Source: Paralteromonas sediminis
GTDB lineage: Bacteria > Pseudomonadota > Gammaproteobacteria > Enterobacterales > Alteromonadaceae
Length of the DNA stretch: 64,000 nt
NCBI RefSeq assembly: GCF_003820355.1
Contig: NZ_RPOK01000003.1
Location: 103,686 to 167,685, forward strand
Direction: 5' to 3'
This document shows, piece by piece, positions 8,880 through 17,450 of the stretch. The stretch's first letter is position 1. Each line of letters begins with the position of its first letter. The notes beneath the pieces are model-generated. The model worked only from the letters and a program-made list of their open reading frames with translations. It made no database searches and was not told where the DNA came from. A program made the position numbers and the translations under genes.

Positions 8880-9305
8880 ATGCAACAGCTGATTGAGTTT
8901 GCTGGCAATAATTTCATTTTGTCAGCTATTTGGGTGGCGCTAGTCGCAATGCTAATTTACAGTTTCGTGAGCAGCGCAGTTTCACCAGTCAAAGAAGTGA
9001 ACACCCATGAAGCAACATTGTTGATTAACAAGGAAGATGCCATCGTTTTGGATATTCGCGATGCTAAAAGTTTCAATGCAGGACACATTTTGGGTGCACG
9101 GCAACTAAAACCAGAAGCGATCCGCAACAGTCAGTTCGGGCCACTTGAAAAATCGAAGAGCAAACCCATTATCGTAGTGTGTGCAATGGGAAATACCGCG
9201 CGTAAGACTGCATTAGATTTACATAAAGCCGGTTTTGCTCGTGCAACACTTTTGAAAGGTGGCATGAATGCTTGGCAGTCAGCTGGGCTGCCGGTAAGCA
9301 AATAG
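8880..9305 (+). CDS. Membrane-anchored rhodanese-like protein (YibN-type)
   Basis: A 141-residue protein with one N-terminal membrane helix (about 12-34) and a single rhodanese domain (about 43-140). The active-site loop is CAMGNTAR with C101 as the persulphide-carrying cysteine; D58 and R60 in VLDIRD are conserved. It is predicted to be a thiosulphate or persulphide sulphurtransferase at the inner face of the membrane. Gene order rhodanese-grxC-secB-gpsA equals E. coli yibN-grxC-secB-gpsA. It is divergent from envC, and 8 bp separate it from grxC. Confidence 0.92.
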   Translation: MQQLIEFAGNNFILSAIWVALVAMLIYSFVSSAVSPVKEVNTHEATLLINKEDAIVLDIRDAKSFNAGHILGARQLKPEAIRNSQFGPLEKSKSKPIIVVCAMGNTARKTALDLHKAGFARATLLKGGMNAWQSAGLPVSK

Positions 9306-9313
9306 GGTTTGTT

Positions 9314-9571
9314 ATGAGTAATGTTGAAATATACACCAAAGGCTACTGTCCTTATTGCCACCGCGCTAAGGCTCTGTTAGAGAGCAAAGGCATAGAATAC
9401 ATTGAATATCCCATAGACAAACAACCCGACTTGCGCGAAGAAATGATCACGCGCGCCAACGGCGGGTATACTGTCCCGCAAATTTTTATCGACGGAAAGC
9501 ACATTGGTGGCTGCGACGATATGTTTGCATTAGAGACAAAGAACGCACTCGATCCTTTGCTGAACGCATGA
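9314..9571 (+). CDS. grxC: Glutaredoxin 3
   Basis: An 85-residue glutathione-dependent thiol-disulphide oxidoreductase. The dithiol active site CPYC is at 12-15, followed by the cis-proline motif TVPQIFI and GGCDD near the C-terminus, the glutathione-binding elements of GrxC. The start ATG at 9314 gives the standard N-terminus MSNVEIYTKGYCPYC; an in-frame ATG 42 bp upstream would lie inside the preceding rhodanese gene. It sits between the rhodanese gene and secB in the conserved operon. Confidence 0.96.
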   Translation: MSNVEIYTKGYCPYCHRAKALLESKGIEYIEYPIDKQPDLREEMITRANGGYTVPQIFIDGKHIGGCDDMFALETKNALDPLLNA

Positions 9572-9606
9572 TCGAACACACTCAATAAATTTATAGGAAA
9601 GTACTC

Positions 9607-10137
9607 ATGGCAGATGAGCAAAACACACAGAATACAGCCGATCAAGGCGCACAGAATCAACAGTCAGCGTTTTCTATTCAACGCATTTACACAAAAGATA
9701 TGTCGTTTGAGACGCCTAATTCACCCGCTATTTTCGCTAAAGAGTGGAAACCTGAGATAAAGCTTGATCTTGATACCCGTACCAACCAACTTGAAAATAA
9801 CTTGTTTGAAGTGGTGCTTGCGGTAACCGTTACCGCTACCGTTGAAGGTGAAACGGCGTTTTTGTGTGAAGTTCAGCAAGCCGGTATTTTTGCTATTGGC
9901 GATTTACCTGATGGAAGTAAAGCACATATGGTGGGTTCGTATTGCCCTAACCTATTGTTTCCTTACGCCAGAGAAACAGTTTCAAGTTTAGTTAATAAAG
10001 GCACATTCCCTCCACTAAACCTTGCACCTGTTAACTTCGATGCTATCTTTTCAGCATATGTGCAAAAGCGAGCAGAAGCAGCAAAGGCTGAGCAGGGTGA
10101 GCAAGCGTCTCAACCTTCTCCTAAGCTAGACGCATAA
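9607..10137 (+). CDS. secB: Protein-export chaperone SecB
   Basis: Cytoplasmic tetrameric chaperone that keeps precursors unfolded and hands them to SecA. It has 176 residues. The core (about 20-155) shows the family pattern with [14 protein letters not shown] and the C-terminal [14 protein letters not shown] segment. The N- and C-terminal tails are longer than in E. coli SecB (155 residues) and rich in Q/A/E. AGGAAA precedes the ATG. It lies in the grxC-secB-gpsA operon; gpsA starts 10 bp downstream. Confidence 0.97.
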   Translation: MADEQNTQNTADQGAQNQQSAFSIQRIYTKDMSFETPNSPAIFAKEWKPEIKLDLDTRTNQLENNLFEVVLAVTVTATVEGETAFLCEVQQAGIFAIGDLPDGSKAHMVGSYCPNLLFPYARETVSSLVNKGTFPPLNLAPVNFDAIFSAYVQKRAEAAKAEQGEQASQPSPKLDA

Positions 10138-10147
10138 GCCAAACATT

Positions 10148-11161
10148 ATGAGTAACACAGACAAAAACGCCGCCGTAGCCGTTCTTGGCGCTGGCTCTTA
10201 CGGCACGGCCTTGGCTTTTTGTCTGGCCAGGAATAACGTCCCAACATATCTGTGGGGACGTGATCCTAACCACATTCAAACTCTCATAGATACTCGCCAA
10301 AATACACGCTATTTACCGGGTTTTGACTTTCCTGAAACCTTGCATCCTACAAAGCGCCTACAAGACGCCATTGCTAACGCGTCAGATGTGTTGGTAGTAG
10401 TACCCAGTCACGCGTTCACAGCAATGCTCAAAACTATTAAACCGCTGCTTACCAATAAACACGCTATTACCTGGGCAACCAAAGGCTTGGAGCCTCATAC
10501 AGGGAATCTCCTGCAGGACGTAGCTAAGTCCGTGTTAGGCACCTCTTACCCTATCGCCGTATTATCGGGTCCAACGTTTGCCAAAGAGATGGCCGCAGGC
10601 CTACCAACTGCTATTTCCCTGTCTTCAGATAACGAAGCTTTAGTAGAGAGAATGGCAGCTAAGCTACATTGTAAACGCACTTTTCGGGTCTACAAAAATG
10701 CAGACATCGTCGGCGTTCAGCTTGGTGGAGCCATCAAGAATGTTATTGCGATTGGCGCGGGTTTGGCCGATGGACTGGGCTTTGGCGCCAATGCCAGAAC
10801 AGCACTGATCACAAGAGGTTTGGCCGAAATGGCCAGACTAGGAACCTGTCTGGGGGCACAGCCTGAAACCTTTATGGGTATGGCCGGACTCGGCGACTTA
10901 GTGCTGACCTGTACAGACAATCAATCACGTAATCGGCGCTTCGGACTGGCACTGGGTGCTGGGAAAAGCATTGAACAGGCGATAAGCGATATTGGTCAGG
11001 TTGTTGAAGGCTACAGAAACACCGAAGAAGTGCATGTCCTGGCGCAAAAGCACAAGGTAGAAATGCCTATTTGCGAACAAATCTATGCGGTCTTATATGA
11101 AGGCAAAACTGCAAAAGAGGCTGCAATGGCACTGCTTGGCAGGGATATGAAAGCCGAATAA
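10148..11161 (+). CDS. gpsA: Glycerol-3-phosphate dehydrogenase [NAD(P)+]
   Basis: Reduces dihydroxyacetone phosphate to sn-glycerol-3-phosphate for phospholipid synthesis. It has 337 residues. The N-terminal nucleotide-binding motif is [10 protein letters not shown], followed by [16 protein letters not shown] and the catalytic-lysine region [13 protein letters not shown]; the C-terminal substrate domain has RNRRFG. It is the last gene of the rhodanese-grxC-secB-gpsA cluster. In E. coli cysE follows; here cysE is absent and a small minus-strand ORF and trmL come next. Confidence 0.97.
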   Translation: MSNTDKNAAVAVLGAGSYGTALAFCLARNNVPTYLWGRDPNHIQTLIDTRQNTRYLPGFDFPETLHPTKRLQDAIANASDVLVVVPSHAFTAMLKTIKPLLTNKHAITWATKGLEPHTGNLLQDVAKSVLGTSYPIAVLSGPTFAKEMAAGLPTAISLSSDNEALVERMAAKLHCKRTFRVYKNADIVGVQLGGAIKNVIAIGAGLADGLGFGANARTALITRGLAEMARLGTCLGAQPETFMGMAGLGDLVLTCTDNQSRNRRFGLALGAGKSIEQAISDIGQVVEGYRNTEEVHVLAQKHKVEMPICEQIYAVLYEGKTAKEAAMALLGRDMKAE

Positions 11162-11177
11162 GCTTGCACTAGCGATA

Positions 11178-11193
11178 AGTGCTTAAAAGCACT
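11178..11193. repeat. Perfect 16-bp palindrome between gpsA and a small convergent ORF
   Basis: AGTGCTTAAAAGCACT is a perfect inverted repeat directly after gpsA and touching the stop codon of the small minus-strand ORF. It could form a 6-7 bp hairpin and act as a weak terminator for either gene, but neither strand has a clear T-run after it. Confidence 0.4.
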
Positions 11194-11347
11194 AAGCCAC
11201 CGCTCTTTTGTATGCGTACTCCAAGAACAAGATACAAACAGCAATCGACACCGCGATTGATGCTTCTAGCCATAGTGAGAAGTTAAAAAAGTGCGATAGC
11301 AGAAGGCTGGTAACAATGCCCAAGAAAAAATAAGCGGCTTTTCTCAT
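11192..11347 (-). CDS. Small (51-residue) predicted membrane protein
   Basis: Not recognised. An ATG at 11345-11347 opens a 51-codon frame ending TAG at 11192-11194. The product starts MRKAAYFFLGIVTS and has two hydrophobic stretches, about residues 5-22 and 30-44, split by a short polar turn, and ends with the basic tail YKRAVA. This is a plausible two-helix membrane protein. The ribosome-binding site is weak (TAGAG about 8 nt upstream). It fills an otherwise empty 300-bp gap between gpsA and trmL, in the trmL direction. Evidence is the membrane-protein composition and clean fit; conservation is untested. Confidence 0.5.
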   Translation of the reverse strand: MRKAAYFFLGIVTSLLLSHFFNFSLWLEASIAVSIAVCILFLEYAYKRAVA

Positions 11348-11429
11348 CGTATAACTCTAAGGGTTAGTCCAGAGAGCCATTGACGCTCTGAACACTTGTG
11401 TAGTGTATGATAATTGGATAGTACACCTG

Positions 11430-11454
11430 TAAAATCGGTTCGAAACTGGTTTTA
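11430..11454 (-). terminator. Hairpin downstream of trmL
   Basis: TAAAATCGGTT and AACTGGTTTTA can pair as an 11-bp stem (two G-T wobbles) around the loop CGA. On the minus strand the stem ends in TTTTA, giving a short U-tract, 11 bp after the trmL stop codon. It may also work in the other direction because of the symmetrical A/T ends. Confidence 0.5.
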
Positions 11455-11464
11455 TGGTACAGAT

Positions 11465-11929
11465 TCATACTGATTTTACATACCCCAGCTGGCGCCAAGA
11501 TTCATAAACACATACAGAAACCGCATTAGATAGATTCATACTCCGGCTACCTTCTAACATGGGTATTCGAATACACTGTTGTGCAGGTAACTCATCGATC
11601 ACATCTTGCGGTAAGCCTCTTGTTTCCGGACCAAACAACAAGGCATCACCAGGCGCATAATCCACATCAGAATGAAAAACGGCACCACAGGTTTCGATGG
11701 CGTAGAGCCTACCTTGCAAATACTGTTCAATATAGGTGTGTAAACTTTTGTGCCGTTTTACCTCTGCAAATTCGTGATAATCCAGTCCAGCACGACGAAC
11801 GCGTTTGTCATCCCACACAAATCCAAGAGGCTCGATTAGATGAAGTGAAAACCCGGTATTGGCGCAAAGCCGAATAATATTGCCCGTATTTGGTGGGATC
11901 TCGGGTTGATATAAAACAATGTCTAACAT
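11465..11929 (-). CDS. trmL: tRNA (cytidine(34)-2'-O)-methyltransferase
   Basis: SPOUT-class methyltransferase that 2'-O-methylates the wobble base of tRNA-Leu isoacceptors. It has 154 residues, close to E. coli TrmL (157). Conserved elements are [18 protein letters not shown] near the N-terminus, FGPETRGLP in the middle and RIPM...[15 protein letters not shown] at the C-terminus, which form the trefoil knot that binds S-adenosylmethionine. It keeps its E. coli neighbourhood next to gpsA, although cysE is missing here. Confidence 0.96.
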   Translation of the reverse strand: MLDIVLYQPEIPPNTGNIIRLCANTGFSLHLIEPLGFVWDDKRVRRAGLDYHEFAEVKRHKSLHTYIEQYLQGRLYAIETCGAVFHSDVDYAPGDALLFGPETRGLPQDVIDELPAQQCIRIPMLEGSRSMNLSNAVSVCVYESWRQLGYVKSV

Positions 11930-11976
11930 TGTGTATTGCTTACCTCTGTAGAACTGAAAATGTAAAAATAGCAGAG

Positions 11977-12942
11977 CTATTGCGACAGAAAATCCATTAT
12001 ACGCGCAAGTACCGGGTTCCTGATATCGTCACGCTCCATCAGTAATTCGTGGCGTGCATGTGCCACTTTTACCAATTCGCCACTGGGCATGGTAGCCGCC
12101 ACTATTCGTTGCCGTTTATTGTCGATAATGATGTCTCTAGCAGAGCTGAACACCAATACAGGTTGGGAAATTTCAAAGGCGCGCAACTCAATTTCATTCA
12201 TCGCATCCTTTGCCGCAGCGAGCCACTCTGTCGTCACGCCGCCCAGTTGCAGCGCCGGTGTATCTTTATAGAGCTCTACCATGCATTCATAGCGCACTTT
12301 ACTGTGTGTGAGTGGGTTTACCTGAAATGGATAAACTGTGTACGGCTTTTGACCAAAGAAATAGCCACTTTCCCTGTTGCGGATTCGATTGATTTTTAAA
12401 CCAGCCTCAACAATCGCAGTCGCTGCCCAATCCGGTAGTGATGGCTTTATGCCAAACATGGGCGAACAAAATACTGCCCGCTCGAAAAGCTCAGGTCGAT
12501 GAAGCAAGGTCAAGGCACCAATAGCCCCTCCCATGGAATGACAGACCAGACTGAGGTCACCCTTCCATTGCGGTTGCACAATGTTACTGACAAATGTACA
12601 CAGGTCATCAACGTAGTGTGCAAAGTGTTTTACGTATCCGTGCTGAGGGTCTTGTGTCATTCGTCCAGAAAGCCCTTGGCCTCTGTGATCAAGAGTAAAA
12701 CAGGCAAATCCATTTTGGTAGAAGTCGTAGATGACCTCTTTATACTTAAGGAAGGTTTCTACCCGACCATTACACAGTACTATCGCCCCTTTCGGGTTTT
12801 CCGGTATACAATAAGCAAAGTGAAGTTCAATATTTTCTTCACCAATAAATTGACCAAGAACCACATGGTTCTGCCAAAAAGCATTGATGTGAGAAAAGTA
12901 TCCGCTTTCCAGTGCTTGTTCTTCAGTTAAGTTCCAGCTCAT
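11977..12942 (-). CDS. Alpha/beta hydrolase, lysophospholipase (PldB)-like
   Basis: A 321-residue alpha/beta-hydrolase. The nucleophile elbow is CHSMG (134-138, S136), a variant of GxSxG with Cys in the first position. [11 protein letters not shown] (about 84-94) is the PldB/monoglyceride-lipase oxyanion-side motif, and the likely acid and base are D in SSARD and H in ARHELLME near the C-terminus. It probably hydrolyses lysophospholipids or monoacylglycerols. No signal peptide is seen. Its ATG overlaps the cpxA stop by 1 base, so it is probably co-expressed with cpxRA, which fits a membrane-maintenance role. Confidence 0.85.
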   Translation of the reverse strand: MSWNLTEEQALESGYFSHINAFWQNHVVLGQFIGEENIELHFAYCIPENPKGAIVLCNGRVETFLKYKEVIYDFYQNGFACFTLDHRGQGLSGRMTQDPQHGYVKHFAHYVDDLCTFVSNIVQPQWKGDLSLVCHSMGGAIGALTLLHRPELFERAVFCSPMFGIKPSLPDWAATAIVEAGLKINRIRNRESGYFFGQKPYTVYPFQVNPLTHSKVRYECMVELYKDTPALQLGGVTTEWLAAAKDAMNEIELRAFEISQPVLVFSSARDIIIDNKRQRIVAATMPSGELVKVAHARHELLMERDDIRNPVLARIMDFLSQ

Positions 12943-14324
12943 TAAGACCGCTTACTGAATGACAGTGACACCTTCAGGCCGCCGTCACTGTGATTAGTTG
13001 CCTCGATATTGCCATGATGCGCTGTCACAACGGCTTTCGCAATAGCTAAACCCAATCCCACCCCACCTGATTTTCTATCTCGGGCCCGCTCAGCTCGATA
13101 AAATGGCGAAAAGATATGCTGTAAGTCATCCTCAGCCAACCCGCTACCGTCGTCCGTTACCGTTACACACCAGCACGGTTGATGCTCGTTCGCCACTTCG
13201 CTGAGTTGCACGTCAATTCGACCTTTTGCGTGACGAATTGCATTGCGGATCACATTTTCGATACCACTTTGCACTGCGTCGCGCTGAACGTGCACCGTTA
13301 TATTGGGTATTGCGCTGACAGTAAACGACTTATTCAATTGCGACGCTTCAAATTCTGCGTTACTCAGGACGGGCTCCAATAATTCTAGCAAAGATAAATC
13401 CTCTTTTTTTGCCATTGCTGCTTCAGCGCGAGACAACGTAAGTACTTTGCCAATCATTTCCTCCATAACAGCGGTTTCTTGTTCAATCCTCAGCAGCGCC
13501 GTTTTAATAACCGCATTGTCTTTGGCTGCTTGTTCGGCTAATGCAACGGCCATGTTTAAACGCGTTAATGGTGAACGCAATTCATGGGATACATCGGCCA
13601 GCAGACGCTGCTGTCCCTGCCAGTTTTGAGCTAGTTTATCTGCCATTGTATTAAAGCCCGTCGCTAACTGCCCAATCTCGTCTTTCTTACACTGCTTCTC
13701 ACTCACCCTAGCTCGCCAGTCTCCGTTGGCTAATTGTTGGCTAGTTTTGTATAGCTCTCTTATGGGCGTCACTATTGATCGTGTAAAAAAAACACTAAAT
13801 AGCACTGACATGATCAAGAGGACCAAAATGATGAAATAAGGCGCATTGGGGTAACTGGACAGGCCTTCTTTTCCTGGGCGCTGTACAAACAGCAGAAAAT
13901 CTTTTCCTGCCAACTGCAAAGGCACTGGGCCGATGAGTTGATAAGGAGGGCGTGATATTTTAATGGGCGTACTCTGCTCGATAAGTTCATTAACATCGCG
14001 ATCCAGGCGACGTTTAAAACGACTCGGGGGACTTAATACTCGTTGCTTGCCAACATCGTAGAGCACGACTCTGCCTTTTCTACTATTCGCGAGTAGGTCC
14101 TTAATCCCTTCAATAGTACCTACACGATTAAAAGCGCGAAGCGTCCTTTGTTTTGCAGCATCTAAAAGGCGGATGTCCTGAGAATCAACCCGCGCAATCT
14201 CAACGTCACTTTTTTGCCATTGTGCAACCAGCCAAATACACAGAATGGCCGCCAGTAACGTAGCCCAAAAGCCAATAAGTAGTCGCAATCCAACGGAATG
14301 TCTTACGCGTGAGATTATGGACAT
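12942..14324 (-). CDS. cpxA: Envelope-stress sensor histidine kinase CpxA
   Basis: A 460-residue inner-membrane sensor kinase. TM1 is about 13-35, the periplasmic sensor about 36-160, TM2 about 161-181 and HAMP about 182-235. The phosphoacceptor is H247 in DVSHELRSPL. The C-terminal ATPase domain has the N box (ENVIRNAIRHA), DDGSGL and GVGLGLAIAKA. It should autophosphorylate on envelope damage and pass phosphate to CpxR, whose gene overlaps it by 10 bp upstream. Assignment to CpxA rather than another EnvZ-like kinase rests on the cpxR partner and the divergent cpxP-like gene. Confidence 0.92.
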   Translation of the reverse strand: MSIISRVRHSVGLRLLIGFWATLLAAILCIWLVAQWQKSDVEIARVDSQDIRLLDAAKQRTLRAFNRVGTIEGIKDLLANSRKGRVVLYDVGKQRVLSPPSRFKRRLDRDVNELIEQSTPIKISRPPYQLIGPVPLQLAGKDFLLFVQRPGKEGLSSYPNAPYFIILVLLIMSVLFSVFFTRSIVTPIRELYKTSQQLANGDWRARVSEKQCKKDEIGQLATGFNTMADKLAQNWQGQQRLLADVSHELRSPLTRLNMAVALAEQAAKDNAVIKTALLRIEQETAVMEEMIGKVLTLSRAEAAMAKKEDLSLLELLEPVLSNAEFEASQLNKSFTVSAIPNITVHVQRDAVQSGIENVIRNAIRHAKGRIDVQLSEVANEHQPCWCVTVTDDGSGLAEDDLQHIFSPFYRAERARDRKSGGVGLGLAIAKAVVTAHHGNIEATNHSDGGLKVSLSFSKRS

Positions 14325-15007
14325 AACAGAATATACCCCGCCCCTCTGACTGTTTTGATGGTCGGCTGATCATTGATCGCAGCGAGTTTTTTGCGAATAT
14401 TGCTGACATGCATATCTATGCTGCGATCAAACTCCATAAGTTTTCTGCCCAATACCTGCTCACTAATCGCTGCCTTACTAACCAAGTGACCGGCCTGTTT
14501 AGCTAACAAAAAAAGTGTCGCAAATTCTGTTCCAGTGAGCTCAAGTTGCTGACCACAATAGGTCACCTTTTGTGAGGAGGCATGAATGCTGATTTCACCT
14601 ATTTCTATGCTGAGAGCTTGATTGGAATCGTCATAGTGGGTACGGCGCCGAATTAATGCTTTGATTCGCGCCATCAATTCTCTGTGATTAAAAGGTTTTG
14701 GCAGGTAATCATCAGCGCCCAGCTCAAGACCCAATATACGGTCATAATCATCACCGCGCGCGGTGAGCATAATTACAGGGGTAAAACAGAAATGGCGCAT
14801 TTCTCTCAACACATCAAAGCCATCTTTGACGGGCATCATGACATCGAGTAGTACCACATCGTAATGGTTTGCATGATTCAACCTGTCGAGCCCTTCTTGC
14901 CCATCATTGGCTACAGACACTTCATACCCGTTGGTACGAAGGAACTCGTCAAGCATTGTGGTCAGTTGCTTATCATCGTCAATGATCAATACGTGTGAAT
15001 GTGTCAT
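14315..15007 (-). CDS. cpxR: Response regulator CpxR
   Basis: A 230-residue OmpR/PhoB-family regulator. The receiver domain has the acidic pocket D10-D12, the phospho-acceptor D55 (VVLLDVMMP) and K104 (LPKPFNHRE). The C-terminal winged helix ends with SIDMHVSNIRKKL and TVRGAGYIL. It controls envelope protein-folding genes. It is divergent from the CpxP/Spy gene, and a CpxR box lies between the two, so it likely activates both cpxP and its own operon. Confidence 0.95.
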   Translation of the reverse strand: MTHSHVLIIDDDKQLTTMLDEFLRTNGYEVSVANDGQEGLDRLNHANHYDVVLLDVMMPVKDGFDVLREMRHFCFTPVIMLTARGDDYDRILGLELGADDYLPKPFNHRELMARIKALIRRRTHYDDSNQALSIEIGEISIHASSQKVTYCGQQLELTGTEFATLFLLAKQAGHLVSKAAISEQVLGRKLMEFDRSIDMHVSNIRKKLAAINDQPTIKTVRGAGYILLCP

Positions 15008-15079
15008 TTCATCAAATAACTATACATGGTTGCTATAGCTTACTGCCGGATTGCCAAGAGGCAAAGTCTGAGCTGCACC

Positions 15080-15095
15080 TTTACGAAACCTTTAC
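15080..15095 (-). promoter_or_regulatory. CpxR box
   Basis: On the minus strand this reads GTAAA-GGTTTC-GTAAA, a direct repeat of GTAAA with a 6-bp spacer, matching the CpxR consensus GTAAA-N(4-8)-GTAAA. It lies 73 bp upstream of cpxR and immediately upstream of the putative cpxP -35 element, the expected place for an activator of both divergent units. Confidence 0.75.
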
Positions 15096-15101
15096 ATACA
15101 C

Positions 15102-15130
15102 TTGCCACTTCTTTGCATTGTACTTCTTAT
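15102..15130 (+). promoter_or_regulatory. Putative cpxP promoter
   Basis: TTGCCA (15102-15107) and TCTTAT (15125-15130) are separated by 17 bp, ending 37 bp before the ATG of the CpxP-like gene. The CpxR box ends 6 bp upstream of the -35 hexamer. The -10 match is weak (4/6), as is common for activated promoters. Confidence 0.45.
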
Positions 15131-15167
15131 ACTGCTATCGAACGTTAACAAACATGAGCGAATACAA

Positions 15168-15920
15168 ATGAAGATTAAGATTAACTTGACTCCTTTTTTA
15201 CTAGGTGCCGTAACAGCGGGTTTACTGGCAACGTCGACATTGGCGATTTCTGGTCCTCACAAAGACGGTTTGGAAAACAGAAAAGCGTTTATTCAGTCAT
15301 TGAATTTAACGGATGCGCAACGGGAAAAAATGCGTGAGATTATGCCCTCAATAAACAAGCAGGCACACAGCAACCCCATGATAGCACTGATGCCAATCGC
15401 ATTTGCGGATGAACTTGACCCCCTAAAACTTTCATTAGCACTCGACGCCTTGTCATCGCAACGCAGAGCAAAAGGGCTTGCAATGGCAGAACGCCGTTAT
15501 GTTTTGGGTCAAATATTGGATGAGACGCAAAGAGACAAGCTGGAAGCAAGAATGTCTGAAAACATGCAAAATGCCCGTGTAGGACGAGACCCAGCTAAAC
15601 TGTTTAGTAAACTTGACCTGACCAGTGAGCAGCAAATCCAAATCGACGAGTTGACCGCAGCACTGACCGACAACCGCGAAAACATGCAAACACTATTACA
15701 TAGCTTCAAAGTTGCCGAGCGAGATATTATTCAAGCCCCATCGTTTGATGCCACAGCTTGGGTGGACCTTTACGATCTGCATGAAACGAATATGCGTACT
15801 TCAGCAACACAAATGGTGAATACTCTGCATACCCTATACACGGCGCTCGACACTGAGCAACAGAAAAAGTTAAAGCGCATGATAAAACACAAAATGAAGC
15901 ATATGCGCAAAAAGGCCTAG
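15168..15920 (+). CDS. CpxP/Spy-family periplasmic protein
   Basis: A 250-residue secreted protein with a signal peptide (MKIKINLTPFLLGAVTAGLL...LA, about 1-26). It carries two LTxxQ motifs, NLTDAQREKMREI and DLTSEQQIQIDEL, the signature of the CpxP/Spy fold, and is very rich in Lys, Met and Gln. E. coli CpxP is about 166 residues and Spy 161, so this is an enlarged member that may hold two LTxxQ repeats in tandem. It probably inhibits CpxA and/or acts as a periplasmic chaperone. The ATG at 15168 is used because an upstream in-frame ATG would put 22 extra residues before the signal peptide. Confidence 0.85.
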   Translation: MKIKINLTPFLLGAVTAGLLATSTLAISGPHKDGLENRKAFIQSLNLTDAQREKMREIMPSINKQAHSNPMIALMPIAFADELDPLKLSLALDALSSQRRAKGLAMAERRYVLGQILDETQRDKLEARMSENMQNARVGRDPAKLFSKLDLTSEQQIQIDELTAALTDNRENMQTLLHSFKVAERDIIQAPSFDATAWVDLYDLHETNMRTSATQMVNTLHTLYTALDTEQQKKLKRMIKHKMKHMRKKA

Positions 15921-15927
15921 GCAGTGG

Positions 15928-16308
15928 CTAACGCAAAAAGTGTGGCGACGAAACCAGTAAATCTGCCGTCGCCAGATTACATGCTACTGGGGTGTTGTAC
16001 ACAGAGCAAAGCCTTAGTAGCGCTTTTACATCCGGGTCGTGAGGCTGCGCATTGAGCGGGTCCCAAAAAAAGAATAAGGCGGAGAGTTGGCCCTCTGCGA
16101 TCAGCGCACCTATTTGCTGATCGCCCCCCAATGGACCACTTTTGTACCTGTGAATAGCCAGCCCAGTATGCGCATTCAACTTTTTACCGGTTGTTCCCGT
16201 TGCGACTAAGTCGTATTGAGATAACAAGGTTTTATGCCGACTTGCCCACTCGATGAGCTCCTGTTTTTTATTGTCATGAGCCACCAGGGCCAACCTATGA
16301 GTTGACAT
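15928..16308 (-). CDS. mgsA: Methylglyoxal synthase
   Basis: Converts dihydroxyacetone phosphate to methylglyoxal and phosphate, a bypass of lower glycolysis. Conserved motifs are [24 protein letters not shown] (catalytic Asp), [20 protein letters not shown] (Asp/His) and NLATADLL. It has 126 residues and ends right after SPHF, about 20 residues before the end of E. coli MgsA (152), so the C-terminal helix is missing. GGAG precedes the ATG. It is divergent from argC across the ArgR operators, a place where argE lies in E. coli. Confidence 0.93.
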   Translation of the reverse strand: MSTHRLALVAHDNKKQELIEWASRHKTLLSQYDLVATGTTGKKLNAHTGLAIHRYKSGPLGGDQQIGALIAEGQLSALFFFWDPLNAQPHDPDVKALLRLCSVYNTPVACNLATADLLVSSPHFLR

Positions 16309-16332
16309 AATAATTTCTCCAGAATGCCATAT

Positions 16333-16371
16333 ATTAAATATTTATACATTTTTATTGCATATTTATACTTT
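16333..16371 (+). promoter_or_regulatory. Tandem ArgR operator (two ARG boxes)
   Basis: Two 18-bp boxes, ATTAAATATTTATACATT (16333-16350) and ATTGCATATTTATACTTT (16354-16371), are separated by exactly 3 bp, the canonical hexameric ArgR arrangement. Each matches the core TGAAT-N4-ATTCA at most positions. They lie between mgsA and argC and overlap the argC promoter, so arginine-bound ArgR should repress argCBFGHA. mgsA starts only 25 bp away on the other side. Confidence 0.85.
16341..16369 (+). promoter_or_regulatory. argC promoter
   Basis: TTTATA (16341-16346) and TATACT (16364-16369) have a 17-bp spacer. The -35 is inside ARG box 1 and the -10 inside ARG box 2, which explains repression by simple occlusion. 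Confidence 0.65.
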
Positions 16372-16424
16372 CGAGTTAAACTGCGAGCTTACTCACATGA
16401 ATACGGTAGCACAGTTTTTTAGTC

Positions 16425-17450
16425 ATGGTTAAGACAGTCATTTTTGGGGCAAGTGGATACACGGGAGCCGAACTCGTTAAGTTGGTCTCACAACATCCCA
16501 AATTAACGTTAAATGGTCTCTATGTATCGCCTAACAGCCTTGATGCTGACAAAGATATCGCCGAGCTTCATCCCGGTTTGTCGCATCTGAAGGGCCACAA
16601 AGTTAAGGCTACTGCTGCTCACGAGCTTGTCTACATTGCCAAAGAGAATGACGTGATTTTGTTGGCTACCCCTCATGAGGCAAGTCACGACTGGACTGCA
16701 TCATTACTGGGGAGTAATGCTGTTGTGTATGATTTGTCAGCGGCATTCAGGTTGTCTGACACCAATGCTTACCAAACTCACTACGGCTTTACTCACCAAC
16801 ACAGTGAGTTATTGGCGCAAGCGACGTATGGCTTAGCCGAGCATTTTGCTAATGATATTGCCAATGCGAGTCTGATAGCACTGCCCGGTTGTTATCCGAC
16901 CGCTTCTTTGATGGCACTCATGCCATTGGTAGATGCAAATGTACTTTGCCAATCAACCTTGCCCGTGATCAATGCCACGTCTGGTGTATCGGGCGCAGGT
17001 AGAAAAGCTTCCTTGGCCAATAGCTATTGTGAAGTTAGCTTGCAGGCCTATGGCGTATTTACCCACAGACATACGCCAGAAATTGCTCAATACCTTAATA
17101 GAGAGGTAATTTTTACCCCGCATTTAGGCAATTTTAAGCGTGGCATACTGGCAACCATCACCGCTAAATTGACGCCTGGAGTGTCTCAGGCAGATATTGA
17201 TGCCCTCTATACCGCCTGTTATGCGCGCTGCCCACTTATTCGTTTTCAATCTAAACCGACCAGAGTAGACGATGTTGCTAATACGCCTTTTTGTGATTTG
17301 TACTGGCAAGTTCAAGCTTCAAACAATCACATCATAATAACTAGCGCCATTGACAATGTATTGAAAGGCGCGGCTTCACAGGCCATCCAGTGTGTCAACC
17401 TGCGCAATGGTTGGGACGTAACTACTGGCCTGCTAGGTGCATTATCATGA
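16425..17450 (+). CDS. argC: N-acetyl-gamma-glutamyl-phosphate reductase
   Basis: Third step of arginine synthesis: NADPH-dependent reduction of N-acetylglutamyl phosphate to the semialdehyde. It has 341 residues. FGASGYTGAELV is the nucleotide-binding loop at the N-terminus; the catalytic cysteine is in LPGCYPTAS (about 156); the HRHTPEI motif is in the C-terminal domain. First gene of a six-gene operon behind the ArgR operator. Its TGA overlaps the argB ATG (ATGA). Confidence 0.97.
   Translation: MVKTVIFGASGYTGAELVKLVSQHPKLTLNGLYVSPNSLDADKDIAELHPGLSHLKGHKVKATAAHELVYIAKENDVILLATPHEASHDWTASLLGSNAVVYDLSAAFRLSDTNAYQTHYGFTHQHSELLAQATYGLAEHFANDIANASLIALPGCYPTASLMALMPLVDANVLCQSTLPVINATSGVSGAGRKASLANSYCEVSLQAYGVFTHRHTPEIAQYLNREVIFTPHLGNFKRGILATITAKLTPGVSQADIDALYTACYARCPLIRFQSKPTRVDDVANTPFCDLYWQVQASNNHIIITSAIDNVLKGAASQAIQCVNLRNGWDVTTGLLGALS

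Noticed and set aside
12049-12930. Several plus-strand open frames opposite the lysophospholipase-like gene
   Set aside because: No ribosome-binding sites or recognisable domains; the minus-strand protein has a full alpha/beta-hydrolase motif set.
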